A stretch of DNA of 47,504 nt from DASTPP01 sp035762175. Its GTDB lineage: Bacteria; Myxococcota_A; Polyangia; Polyangiales; Polyangiaceae. Shown here piece by piece: positions 25,956 to 33,449 of the stretch. The stretch lies in the NCBI GenBank assembly GCA_035762175.1, contig DASTPP010000348.1, positions 1 through 47,504 of the forward strand. The letters are read 5' to 3'. Made by a program: the position numbers and the translations under genes. The notes under the pieces are model-generated. The model saw only the letters and a program-made list of their open reading frames with translations. It searched no databases and was not told the DNA's origin. How positions within the stretch are numbered: position 1 is the stretch's first letter; each line of letters begins with the position of its first letter.

Positions 25956-28053
25956 CGAAGGCGCGCAGGGCGATGAGGTGCGGGCCGGGGGCGAGCGCGG
26001 CCGAGAGGTCGGCGTCGACCTCTTCGACGGGCTCGTCGAGCACGCCGTCGCGCGAGAGCAGGGGGCGCCACTCGGTGCGGCCGTCGACGGCGAAGTCGAG
26101 GCGCACGACGGGGCCGAGGCCGTCGACGACGTCGGCGCGCAAGCGGCGGCCCTGGGCGGTGAGCGAGCGGAAGACGGGGGGCGTGTTGTCGACGAAGATG
26201 GTGCCCGACTCGAGGGCGTGGCGGTTGACGCGGTCGGGGGGGTTGGCAAGCTCGTCGCTCGCCTCGACCCGGACGCGGTACGTGCCCTCGGAGAGCGAGG
26301 AGGTGTCCCAGTCGAGCTCGGCCTTGCTGAGCACCTCGTCGGGGCGCGTCAGGTCGCGGAAGGTGCGCTGCGCGTCTTGCCGGAACTGCACCCGGTAGCG
26401 GAGCTGATCGTTGTCGGGGTTGTCGACCTTCCAGGTGATGCGAATGCTACTGGTGCGGGGCGGGGGCTCGGCGCCGCTCGCGACGATGCCCTCGCGCGAC
26501 GAGGTCGAGGCCCCCTTGGGCTGCGCGTCGATCGAGGTGACGACGGGGCGCGCGTTGTCGGTGACGAAGGGCAAGACGACCTGGTGCAAGACGGCGTTCG
26601 GGTCGCGGGCGAAGCGGGCGCGCACCTGCACGTAGCGCGCGGGGGGGCTGCCGGTGACGCCGGGGGCGTTGATGGGGCGCGACCAGTCGGACCAGGTCGC
26701 GTCGGGGGTGGCGCTGTTGCCCGAGCGGGTCGAGAACTCGAGGGCGCCGTCGGAGCGCCAGAAGAGGCGGCCGAAGCTGGCGCGCAGGCCCGCGTCGAGC
26801 ACTTTGCTCGTCCAGGTCGCGTCGGCGCCGCCGGTGCCGCGGATCTCGTGGAAGACGGCCGGGTCGCTCGAGACGATGAAGCGGCTCTTGCCGGCGAGGC
26901 CGAGGGCGCCAACCTGCCGCTCGTCGGTCTCGGCGACGAGCGTGCTCGTGCGGTTCTCGTCGACCGCGTACACGCGCCCCTCGGCGCCGGTGCCGACGTG
27001 GGGGCGGCCCGCCGGGTCGAGGGCGAGCGAGACGAAGTGCGCGTCGGCGTTCGCGAGCCAGCGCTCGGCGCGCCCGTCGGGCTCGACGCGCACGAGCGCG
27101 CCCTTGCCCGTCTTGCCGCGCCCGCCCGCGGGGCCGGCCGGGTTGAAGGCGGCGCTCGGCGGGCGCCGCGGGGCCTCGCCGCCCTCGCCGAACTCGTTGC
27201 AGACCGCGAAGAGCGCGCCGCGGGGCCCGAGCGCGAGCGCCTTCGCCTCTTCGCCGGGGCAGTCGTAGAGCACGCTCGCGCGGCCGGGGCCGGTGATCTT
27301 GAAGACCAGGCCCTTGCCGGCCGAGCCCGCGTAGACGGTGCCGTCGGGGGCGAGCGCGAGGCTGACGAGGTTCGGCTCGTCGCTGTCGTAGACGAGGTTG
27401 GGCGGGCCGCCGGCGGCGGGCAGGGCGTAGAGCTTGCCGTTGGGCCCGGTGGCGGCGTAAAGGGCGTTCTTCTTCGCGTCGTAGGCGATGTCCCAGACGT
27501 TTTCGGCCTCGGTCAGCTTGGGCAGCTCGGCGAGCTTGCCCGGCGCGTCGATGCGGAAGATCTTGCCCGAGGGCACCGTCGCCGCGTAAACCGCGCCCTT
27601 CGGGCCGAGCGCGAGCGAGGTGACGGCCATCTGCTTGGTCTCGGCGTAGGTCGTCACCCTCCCGCCCGCGACGCGCAGCACCTTGCCCTCGGCGCCCGTG
27701 GCGACGAGCACGCTGCCGTCCGCGAGCGGCAGGGCGGCCCAGACGCTCGAGGCGCCCTGGAGCGTGAGGTCGGTAAGGTTCCACCCGGCGCGGACGCGGC
27801 CCTGCGAGTCGACCGCGACGCCGCGCAGGTCGCCGCCGGAGAATTCGTCTTGGGTGTCGAGGTCGAACGAGCGGGTGCCGACGGCGCCGGCGGGCTTGTG
27901 CGCGAGCGCGAGCGCGCCGGCGAGCGAAAGGACGGCCAGCGCGGCCGGGCGCGGGCGCGTCGCCCGGCGGGCCGGGGCGCGCGGCGGCCGCCTCGGGGTC
28001 GTGGGTCGGACTGCGGCGGTCGGGCGCTCGGGACGTTCGCGGGGCGGGATCAT
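25912..28053 (-). CDS. Secreted beta-propeller protein with Ig/FnIII-like domains
   Basis: 713 residues. The basic N-terminus plus hydrophobic segment (ALAVLSLAGALALAHKPAGAV) is a signal peptide. Residues about 80-400 hold repeated blade-like units (SVWAALPLADGSVLVATGAEGKVLRV; SLALGPKGAVYAATVPSGKIFRI; IAYDAKKNALYAATGPNGKLYAL; SLALAPDGTVYAGSAGKGLVFKI; SLALDPAGRPHVGTGAEGRVYAV), a six- to seven-bladed propeller like SMP-30 or NHL types. Then come Ig/FnIII-like domains (SSIRITWKVDNPDNDQLRYRVQFR; GTYRVRVEASDELANPPDR; TIFVDNTPPVF). The final part (GPHLIALRAFDQAGNFVVRDVEM) resembles extracellular Ig-like domains. The ligand is unknown. It follows the S55 peptidase gene on the same strand by 192 bp, with a 33-bp repeat array between. 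Confidence 0.8.
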   Translation of the reverse strand: MIPPRERPERPTAAVRPTTPRRPPRAPARRATRPRPAALAVLSLAGALALAHKPAGAVGTRSFDLDTQDEFSGGDLRGVAVDSQGRVRAGWNLTDLTLQGASSVWAALPLADGSVLVATGAEGKVLRVAGGRVTTYAETKQMAVTSLALGPKGAVYAATVPSGKIFRIDAPGKLAELPKLTEAENVWDIAYDAKKNALYAATGPNGKLYALPAAGGPPNLVYDSDEPNLVSLALAPDGTVYAGSAGKGLVFKITGPGRASVLYDCPGEEAKALALGPRGALFAVCNEFGEGGEAPRRPPSAAFNPAGPAGGRGKTGKGALVRVEPDGRAERWLANADAHFVSLALDPAGRPHVGTGAEGRVYAVDENRTSTLVAETDERQVGALGLAGKSRFIVSSDPAVFHEIRGTGGADATWTSKVLDAGLRASFGRLFWRSDGALEFSTRSGNSATPDATWSDWSRPINAPGVTGSPPARYVQVRARFARDPNAVLHQVVLPFVTDNARPVVTSIDAQPKGASTSSREGIVASGAEPPPRTSSIRITWKVDNPDNDQLRYRVQFRQDAQRTFRDLTRPDEVLSKAELDWDTSSLSEGTYRVRVEASDELANPPDRVNRHALESGTIFVDNTPPVFRSLTAQGRRLRADVVDGLGPVVRLDFAVDGRTEWRPLLSRDGVLDEPVEEVDADLSAALAPGPHLIALRAFDQAGNFVVRDVEMR

Positions 28054-28054
28054 G

Positions 28055-28153
28055 GTCGGGTCGGGACGTCGGGTCGGGCTCTTCTCGGTCGGGTCGGGAC
28101 GTCGGGTCGGGCGCTTCTCGGTCGAGTCGGGACGTCGGGTCGGGCGCTTCTCG
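28055..28153. repeat. 33-bp tandem repeat, three units, just upstream of the propeller gene
   Basis: Units at 28055, 28088 and 28121 (gtcgggtcgggacgtcgggt-type). The array starts one base from the ATG at 28053, so it replaces the usual ribosome-site region of the propeller gene. The period is 11 codons and keeps frame. Confidence 0.85.
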
Positions 28154-28245
28154 GTCGCGCCGGGGCCCCGGCGCCGGACGGGCGCCCCGCGAGCCTCGCC
28201 GGCGAGGGTGACGACGGCGCGCGCCGGGGGGTTCGGTCGGGGCGC

Positions 28246-30123
28246 TCAGCGCAGCACGTTGCGGACGGTGACGCGGACCCGATCTTTGCCCTCGACGAAG
28301 CGGCCGAGGGGGAAGGGCACGCGGACGGTGGTGTTGATGGCCTCGGGCGCGACCGACTCGTGCTGCGGCCGCAGGGCGTCGAGGGCGCTCGGCGGCAGGC
28401 GCGAGGCGACCTGGCCGCGGAACATGACCCCGAGCTCGGGCAGGCGGTAGGTGGCGAGCAGGACGTCGGGGGCGTAGGTGGCGCGCGGCAGGTTGGCGAG
28501 CAGCTCGGCGAGGCTGTTGGGGCTGGGCAGGTCGGGCTGCTCGGACCAGCCGGGCACCAGGTCGATGTCGACCTCTTTGCCGGCGAGGCTCTTGGGCAGG
28601 GGCACCTCGATGACGCGCGCCTCGTCGCGGCCCTCGAACTGGCTGAGCGTGACGCGCACGCGCGCGGGCCGGCCCGGCTCGAGCGTCTCGTCGAGCAGCG
28701 TCGCGCCCCGCACCGAGTAGAGGTGGCGGCCGAACTCGACCGACATGGTCATGTCGACCGACTCGATCTGGGCGAACTCCCAGGGGTTGTTGAGCACCTG
28801 GCCGACGGCGCGCACGGCGCGCGCGCGCACGAGCTCGTCGGCGCCCGGGGTGCCGCCGACGGCGACGCCGAAGTCTTCGACCTCGACGGGGCCGTAGTTC
28901 TTGACCACGATGCGCGTCTTCGACCGCCAGGTCGTGTCGCGCCGCTCGCTCAGCGTCGTCTCGATGGCGTTGCCCATCGCGACGGCGACGAACGAGGGGC
29001 TCATGAACCGGTCGTGGGTCACCTCCATCTGCCAGCGCTTCTTCGGGGCGCCCGGCACGCCCTCGATGTTCACGACGAGCGGGAAGGTGGGCGCCTGCAC
29101 CCTCTGGTCGACCACGATCGACGACGAGAGGTCGTTGACGAGCGTGCCGAGCGGCCGCACGCCCTCGCCGATCTTGAACGAACGCTGCTGGCTGGCCAAG
29201 ATCCAGTGGACCTTCGCGACCGCCGTCGGCAGGGCCGAGACGCCGGCCTGCTGCATCGGGTGGCCGAAGGCGACGAGCCGGTCGCCCTCGATGTGCGTGA
29301 CGGTGCCGAGGCCCATCGACGAGATGTCGCCGCGCACGAACTGCACGCCGATGGCGCCGCCGTCGACGTAGCGCGCGGGCGCCGCGGGGTCGACCTTGCC
29401 CGAGCCGCCCCCGGCCTGCAGCGTCTCGAGGCCGAGCGGCGACAAGAGCTCGGCGGCGAGGCGCGCCGACCGGTCGCTCAGGCCGCCCAGGCTGACCGGC
29501 GTGAGCGCCGGGGCGAGCGCGGTGCCGGAGGGCGGCTGCCGGCCCGCCATCGCCCGGTCGGCCACCTGCTTGGCGTGGCCGCGCAGGTCGTAGCCGCCGG
29601 CGGGCCCGAGAAACGCCTGCCCCCCGGCGCTCGCGCCCGGCGGCCGCTTCGGCCCCGGCAAGGGGCGCAAGAGCTCGGGCGGCACGGGGCGCGCCATGTC
29701 TTGCAGCATGTTCTTGATCGGCGTCACGCCCGCGATGGGCTCGGCGCCGAACTGCCAGCCGTAGGCGTAGGCGCCGACCAGCTTGCCATCGAGATAGACC
29801 GGGCTGCCGCTCATGCCCGCGACGGTGTGGGCCACCGTGAGGCGCTCGTGCATCGTCTTGATGAGAATCAGATCTTGCTGGGGCCGAAAATTGTGAAGAA
29901 CGCCGACGACCTCGACGTCGAAGCGCTCGGGCTCGGTGCCGCGAAACACCGACAGGCCGTAGCCCTTCATGCCGATGCGCACTTGGTCGACGCCGAGCAT
30001 GCGGGGCCGCACGTCTTGGGCCCCGGCCGGCGCCCAGGCGACTACGGGACAGGCCCCCACGAGGGCGCAAGCGGCCCAGAGCGGGGCATTCTTGAGGAAA
30101 CGCACGAGGCAAAGGCATAGCAC
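28246..30123 (-). CDS. SpoIVB-type serine peptidase (family S55) domain protein, exported
   Basis: 625 residues if started at GTG 30123 (gagagg just upstream); GTG 30105 is an alternative. Upstream codons are Gly/Pro repeat and look non-coding. Signal peptide: LVRFLKNAPLWAACALVGACPVVAWAPAGA. The S55 region has VRIGMKGYGLSVFRGTEPERFDVEVVGVL, ILIKTM, VAHTVAGMSGSPVYLDGKLVGAYAYGW with the catalytic Ser (105 or 107) and GDRLVAFGHPMQQAGV. SpoIVB cuts to activate a sigma factor in Bacillus sporulation; related proteins occur in non-spore-formers, and here the about 300-residue C-terminal part (beta-rich) is extra. It probably acts in the periplasm or at the surface. The propeller gene lies downstream and is likely a partner. 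Confidence 0.85.
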   Translation of the reverse strand: MLCLCLVRFLKNAPLWAACALVGACPVVAWAPAGAQDVRPRMLGVDQVRIGMKGYGLSVFRGTEPERFDVEVVGVLHNFRPQQDLILIKTMHERLTVAHTVAGMSGSPVYLDGKLVGAYAYGWQFGAEPIAGVTPIKNMLQDMARPVPPELLRPLPGPKRPPGASAGGQAFLGPAGGYDLRGHAKQVADRAMAGRQPPSGTALAPALTPVSLGGLSDRSARLAAELLSPLGLETLQAGGGSGKVDPAAPARYVDGGAIGVQFVRGDISSMGLGTVTHIEGDRLVAFGHPMQQAGVSALPTAVAKVHWILASQQRSFKIGEGVRPLGTLVNDLSSSIVVDQRVQAPTFPLVVNIEGVPGAPKKRWQMEVTHDRFMSPSFVAVAMGNAIETTLSERRDTTWRSKTRIVVKNYGPVEVEDFGVAVGGTPGADELVRARAVRAVGQVLNNPWEFAQIESVDMTMSVEFGRHLYSVRGATLLDETLEPGRPARVRVTLSQFEGRDEARVIEVPLPKSLAGKEVDIDLVPGWSEQPDLPSPNSLAELLANLPRATYAPDVLLATYRLPELGVMFRGQVASRLPPSALDALRPQHESVAPEAINTTVRVPFPLGRFVEGKDRVRVTVRNVLR

Positions 30124-30182
30124 GCCCTCTCGCCCTTGGCGCCTTCGCGGCGCCGCCCCTCGCGCCTTGAGGCGCCCCCCAG

Positions 30183-30330
30183 GCCGCCGCCCGGACCGCC
30201 GCCCAGGCCGCCGCCCGAGCCGCCACCCGGGCCACCCGCCCAAGCCGCCGCCCGAGCCGCCGCCCGGGCCACCGCCCAAGCCGCCGCCCGGGCCGCCGCC
30301 CGGGCCACCACCCAGGCCGCCGCCCGGGCC
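30183..30330. repeat. 12-bp degenerate tandem repeat (gccgcccgggcc-type)
   Basis: About 12 units of a 12-bp motif made of gccgcc plus variants. Forced translation gives PPGPPPKP-like peptides on the plus strand and GGGPGGGL-like ones on the minus strand. It lies in the leader region between the divergent S55 peptidase and small membrane protein genes, where promoters should be. Confidence 0.75.
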
Positions 30331-30375
30331 GAAAGGGTGCGCCGGGGCCGCCCGCGCAGTAGGCTCTGCGCGCCG

Positions 30376-30621
30376 ATGTGGGACGCCTTCGTCTACCTGA
30401 GCCTGGGCGTTTCTTCGGCGCTCTTTCTGACCGCCCACCTCTCGACCGCGTACGGCCTGCTCTGGCGCCCGCCGCGCTGGCGCGCCCCGGTCGCGCTGCT
30501 CGTGCCGCCGCTCGGCGCCCTCTGGGCCTGGCGCGAGGGGCTGCGGGTGCGCGTCATCGCGAGCGTGGCGGGGGTGTTCGGCTACGCCTTCGCGCTCGCG
30601 GCGTCGTCGTGGCGGGGCTGA
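30376..30621 (+). CDS. Small membrane protein, 81 residues
   Basis: ATG 30376 opens MWDAFVYLSLGVSSALFLTAHLS; longer upstream translation is repeat. Three hydrophobic segments: about 5-27, 38-52 (PVALLVPPLGALWAWR) and 59-78 (RVIASVAGVFGYAFALAASS). Positive residues between segments 1 and 2 (RPPRWR) favour that loop inside the cell. Function unknown. It ends just before the 123-bp inverted repeat. Confidence 0.7.
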   Translation: MWDAFVYLSLGVSSALFLTAHLSTAYGLLWRPPRWRAPVALLVPPLGALWAWREGLRVRVIASVAGVFGYAFALAASSWRG

Positions 30622-30635
30622 GCGGCGGGGGACGA

Positions 30636-30758
30636 CGCGCGACTCGCCGGCGGGGTGGCTAGGCCCGCCGGGCCCCCCGAACTCGCCCCCTTGGTAGGGG
30701 GCTCAAACGGCGGGGCCCCCGCCCTCTGGACCTAGCCACCCCGCCGGCGAGTCGCGCG
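30636..30758. repeat. Perfect 28-bp inverted repeat with structured 67-bp centre
   Basis: 30636-30663 and 30731-30758 are exact reverse complements over 28 bases. The centre has its own hairpin (gccccc 30685-30690 with gggggc 30697-30702, loop ttggta). It lies between the stops of two convergent genes. It may be a strong bidirectional terminator or a MITE-like element. No target-site duplication was seen and there is no coding frame inside. Confidence 0.85.
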
Positions 30759-30817
30759 GGGGACGCCTCGCAGGTCGGGGCCCCGCTCGCGAGTCGGTCG
30801 TACGAGGGGTGGCCCGC

Positions 30818-31456
30818 TCACTTGGTGAGCCGCTGCAGCGACTCGCGTACCAGATCGCCGAGGGGCTCTTGGCCGACCCGAGCGCCGAACTCGTCGATGA
30901 CGCGGTCGACGTCGGGGCCCTTGAAGCCCATGCGCGTCAGGGCGCCGAAGAGCAGCTCGCGCGCGGGGGGGCCGGCGGCGGTGCCGCCCGCCGAAGCCCC
31001 GGCGCCGGACGAGACGGCCGGGGCCGAGCCCGCGGAGAAGCTCGCGCCCGAGAGCTTGTCGCGCAGCTCGAGCATGAGCCGCTCGGCCGTCTTCTTGCCG
31101 ACCCCGGGCACGGCCGTGAGGCGCCCGATCTCGCGGCGCTGCACGGCGCGCGCGAGCTCGGCGGCGGGCATGGCGGCGATGATGGCGAGCGAGGTCTTCG
31201 GCCCGATGCCGCCGACGCCGAGCAAGGTACGGAAGAGCACGCGGTCTTCGGGCGTCGCGAAGCCGAAGAGCTGGAGCGTGTCTTCGCGCACGTGGGTGTG
31301 CACGTGCAGCGTCGAGGGCCCCTGCGGCCAGAGCGCCCGCAGGCGGCCGCCGGTGCCCGGCGGGGTGCTGACCTCGTAGCCGACCCCCTGCACGTCGAGC
31401 ACGAGGGTGCCGTCGATGTCTTCGTTGACGATGGAGCCCGTCAGGCGGCCGATCAT
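30818..31456 (-). CDS. ruvA: Holliday junction branch migration protein RuvA
   Basis: 212 residues. RuvA binds four-way junctions as a tetramer and loads RuvB. Domain I is the OB fold (MIGRLTGSIVNEDIDGTLVLDVQGVGYEV); domain II has two helix-hairpin-helix motifs (LLGVGGIGPKTSLAIIAAM and LTAVPGVGKKTAERLMLEL); an Ala/Gly/Ser linker leads to domain III (ELLFGALTRMGFKGPDVDRVIDEFGARVG), which contacts RuvB. Neither ruvB nor ruvC is adjacent here. ATG at 31456. Confidence 0.96.
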   Translation of the reverse strand: MIGRLTGSIVNEDIDGTLVLDVQGVGYEVSTPPGTGGRLRALWPQGPSTLHVHTHVREDTLQLFGFATPEDRVLFRTLLGVGGIGPKTSLAIIAAMPAAELARAVQRREIGRLTAVPGVGKKTAERLMLELRDKLSGASFSAGSAPAVSSGAGASAGGTAAGPPARELLFGALTRMGFKGPDVDRVIDEFGARVGQEPLGDLVRESLQRLTK

Positions 31457-31614
31457 GGTCTTTCGCTGGGGCGGCCGCCCGGGCGGCCGTACGAGGAGGG
31501 GGGTTGGGCGAGCCCTTCGGTGCCTAGCACGGCCATGGCGCCCGCGGCGCGGCGGCCGCGTCGCCGGGCGGCCTGGGCGGACATTCTATGACCGCCGAGG
31601 GGGCGGGGCCGGGG

Positions 31615-31908
31615 TCAATGGTCGTGGGGCTTGGGCGGGGGCGTCCAGGCGGTGTCCATCAGCTGGCCTTCTTCGAAGCCGAAGTAGACCGCGGTCTGGT
31701 GCAGCATCATCTTTTGCCCCTCTTCGGTGCCGAGGTCGATGCCGCGCGTATTGATGAGGCGCACGGAGAACTTGAGCCATTCTTCCCAGGCCTCTTGGGA
31801 GACCTCGTTGTAAAGGCGTTGGCCCAGCTCATTTCGATACGGCGGGCGCTTGAGGCCGGGCAGCTCTTTGCCGAGCTTGCGGCACATGACCTTGCGAACT
31901 TCTGCCAC
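31615..31908 (-). CDS. YggX-like oxidative-damage protection / Fe(II) trafficking protein
   Basis: 97 residues, close to the family norm of about 90. The N-terminal VMCRKLGKELPGLKRPPY holds the conserved Cys thought to be needed for resistance to superoxide and iron trafficking. ELGQRLYNEVSQEAWEEWLKFSVRLINTRGIDLGTEEGQKMM is the core YggX pattern. GTG 31908 is the start, with GGAGG nearby. It is a single gene divergent from the AgmX-like gene; in many bacteria yggX sits beside mutY, but not here. Identity is at family level. Confidence 0.85.
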   Translation of the reverse strand: MAEVRKVMCRKLGKELPGLKRPPYRNELGQRLYNEVSQEAWEEWLKFSVRLINTRGIDLGTEEGQKMMLHQTAVYFGFEEGQLMDTAWTPPPKPHDH

Positions 31909-32003
31909 GGGAGAGACCTCCGGGTTCGGGGATGCGAGTTTGATTGCGATACTACGAAGCCCGCACGCGCGTTAAGTCTCGTGCGTGGGGGGTCGGGGCG
32001 CAC

Positions 32004-32009
32004 TATAGT
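32004..32009 (+). promoter_or_regulatory. TATAGT -10-like site upstream of the AgmX-like gene
   Basis: tatagt lies about 28 bp before ATG 32038 in AT-richer DNA between divergent genes. No clear -35 at 17 bp, so support is moderate at best. Confidence 0.35.
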
Positions 32010-32037
32010 TAAGGTGTAGCAAAAAAGGAGAGTGCCA

Positions 32038-32649
32038 ATGGCACAGCCTGACCCCGGCGACCCTGTTCGCCCCGAAGCCCCCAAGGGCAACCCCGGCGAT
32101 TGGAACGACCCCGAGGTGTTCGGCGAGTTCTCGGCCCCCTTCTCGGCGCCCTTGGCCAAGGCGCCGCCGAGCGAGGCGCCCGAGACGTTCCGGCCCGTGA
32201 CGCAGGCCAGGCCGGCGCCCGACGACGACAGGCCGATCGACACCTCGCGCTTCATCAAGAAATCGAACCCCTGGGCCCGCGTCGGCATCGGCGCCGGGGT
32301 GGCCGTCTGTCTCGGCTTGCTCGGCTTCGCCGTCTCGCGCGGGCCCGGGCACACCGCCGCCGAAGAGTACGTGCGCGCCTCGGCCGGCCCGGGCCAGGAG
32401 GCGAACCAAGCGCTGATCGGGGCGAGCATGGGCATCGGCCGGGCCTGCGGGCGGGGCAACGCGAAGACCCCCGCCACGGTGCGCGCGACCTTCGCCCCCG
32501 AGGGCCACGTCACGAACGTGACCGTCCTCGCCCCCTACGCCGGCACCGAGGTCGGCGAGTGCGTCGCCGCCAAGGTGCGCGAGCTTCGCAGCCGGCCCTT
32601 CGTCGGCCCCGCCATCACCGTCACCGAACAGGTTTCGCTGTCGCCTTAA
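32038..32649 (+). CDS. AgmX/TonB-C-like membrane protein
   Basis: 203 residues from ATG 32038 (aaggag 7 bases upstream); the GTG at 32032 is too close to that site. A Pro-rich cytosolic N-terminus (about 80 residues) precedes a single transmembrane helix (ARVGIGAGVAVCLGLLGFAVSRG). The C-terminal domain includes ATVRATFAPEGHVTNVTVLAPYAGTEVGECVAAKVRELRSRPFVG, which resembles the C-terminal domain of myxobacterial gliding proteins AgmX/PglI and TonB-like energy-transduction domains (G-x-V-x-x-V, G-x-C-V-x-x-x-V). Partner and role are unknown; a TonB-like link across the envelope is inference. Confidence 0.75.
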   Translation: MAQPDPGDPVRPEAPKGNPGDWNDPEVFGEFSAPFSAPLAKAPPSEAPETFRPVTQARPAPDDDRPIDTSRFIKKSNPWARVGIGAGVAVCLGLLGFAVSRGPGHTAAEEYVRASAGPGQEANQALIGASMGIGRACGRGNAKTPATVRATFAPEGHVTNVTVLAPYAGTEVGECVAAKVRELRSRPFVGPAITVTEQVSLSP

Positions 32650-32732
32650 CGAACGGGGCGCGCGAAGGCGCCGGCGCCGCCCGCCGCGGCCGGGGCGACG
32701 CCGCGCCGGCTGGGCTGCGGGCGACGCCGACC

Positions 32733-33128
32733 TCAGTCGACCGCGCGGCGGAGCTTGACCACGCGCTCGTTGCCGATGTCCCAGGCGAGGGTGTTCTCGT
32801 CGGCGAGCACGAGCGCGGCCTCGTCCGCGCTGCCGTCGGGGCGGCTCACCTGCAGCGTGAGGCGGTTGCCTTGCGCGCGCGCCACCTTGAACTCGCCGCT
32901 GCGCGGCTCTTCGGCCGGCAGGTTGACGGTGAGCTTCGAGCCCTTGAACTCGAAGCTCGTCGCCTTGACCCAGCCGCCGGCGCGGGCCTCCTGGTCGGGC
33001 GGGACGTTCTCGACGGCGGCGCCGACCCACCTGCCTTGGAGCTTGTCTTGCGGGCCCTTCGAGCAAGCGGCGGCGCCGAGCAGGGCCACGAACGGGGCGA
33101 CGGAACGGAGAGAGAGGCTGCGCGTCAT
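32733..33128 (-). CDS. Small exported, lipoprotein-like protein
   Basis: 131 residues from ATG 33128 (GGAG 9 bases upstream; ATG 33134 is too close to it). The N-terminus is MTRSLSLRSVAPFVALLGAAACSKG. The Cys after LGAAA resembles a lipobox but has Ala at -3, so lipid attachment is uncertain. The rest is a small beta-rich domain (LQGRWVG, SFEFKGSKLTVNLPAEEPRSGEFKVARAQGNRLTLQVSR, ENTLAWDIGNERVVKLRR), vaguely lipocalin-like. Function unknown. A 35-bp repeat array lies just upstream. Confidence 0.65.
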   Translation of the reverse strand: MTRSLSLRSVAPFVALLGAAACSKGPQDKLQGRWVGAAVENVPPDQEARAGGWVKATSFEFKGSKLTVNLPAEEPRSGEFKVARAQGNRLTLQVSRPDGSADEAALVLADENTLAWDIGNERVVKLRRAVD

Positions 33129-33151
33129 GGTCATCGTCTCCGCCCGCGAGT

Positions 33152-33256
33152 GTATGCGGGCGGCGCCGCAGGGCCCACTTTTGCGCGCATGCGGGCGGCG
33201 CCGCAGGGCCCACGTTTGCGCGCATGCGGGCGTCGCCGCAGGGCCCACGTTTGCGC
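33152..33256. repeat. 35-bp tandem repeat, three units, in a gene leader
   Basis: Units at 33152, 33187 and 33222 (gcatgcgggcggcgccgcag-type). The period is not a multiple of three, and the array sits in the upstream region of the lipoprotein-like gene at 32733-33128. Each unit has a central ggcgcc palindrome. 33257-33449 shows no gene. Confidence 0.85.
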
Positions 33257-33449
33257 CGGACGAAGCAGCGAGCGACGTCGCGACGCGCGCGTTCGCGGAA
33301 TGCGCGGCCGGCGCGGCGCGTTGGTCCGGGCGGGCCCGAGGTCGCGTCCGCGCCGACCCAGACGAGAGCCGCGCACGTCGTCGACACCTTGCGCGGCTGC
33401 CGTGTGGGCCGTCGCCCCTCCCTCGGCGCGCCCGGGCGGGCCGCGGGGC

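Noticed and set aside
30124..30438. Gly/Pro-repeat N-terminal extension of the S55 peptidase
   Set aside because: The codons are pure 12-bp repeat and a good signal peptide starts at GTG 30123 or 30105, so the extension is most likely non-coding.
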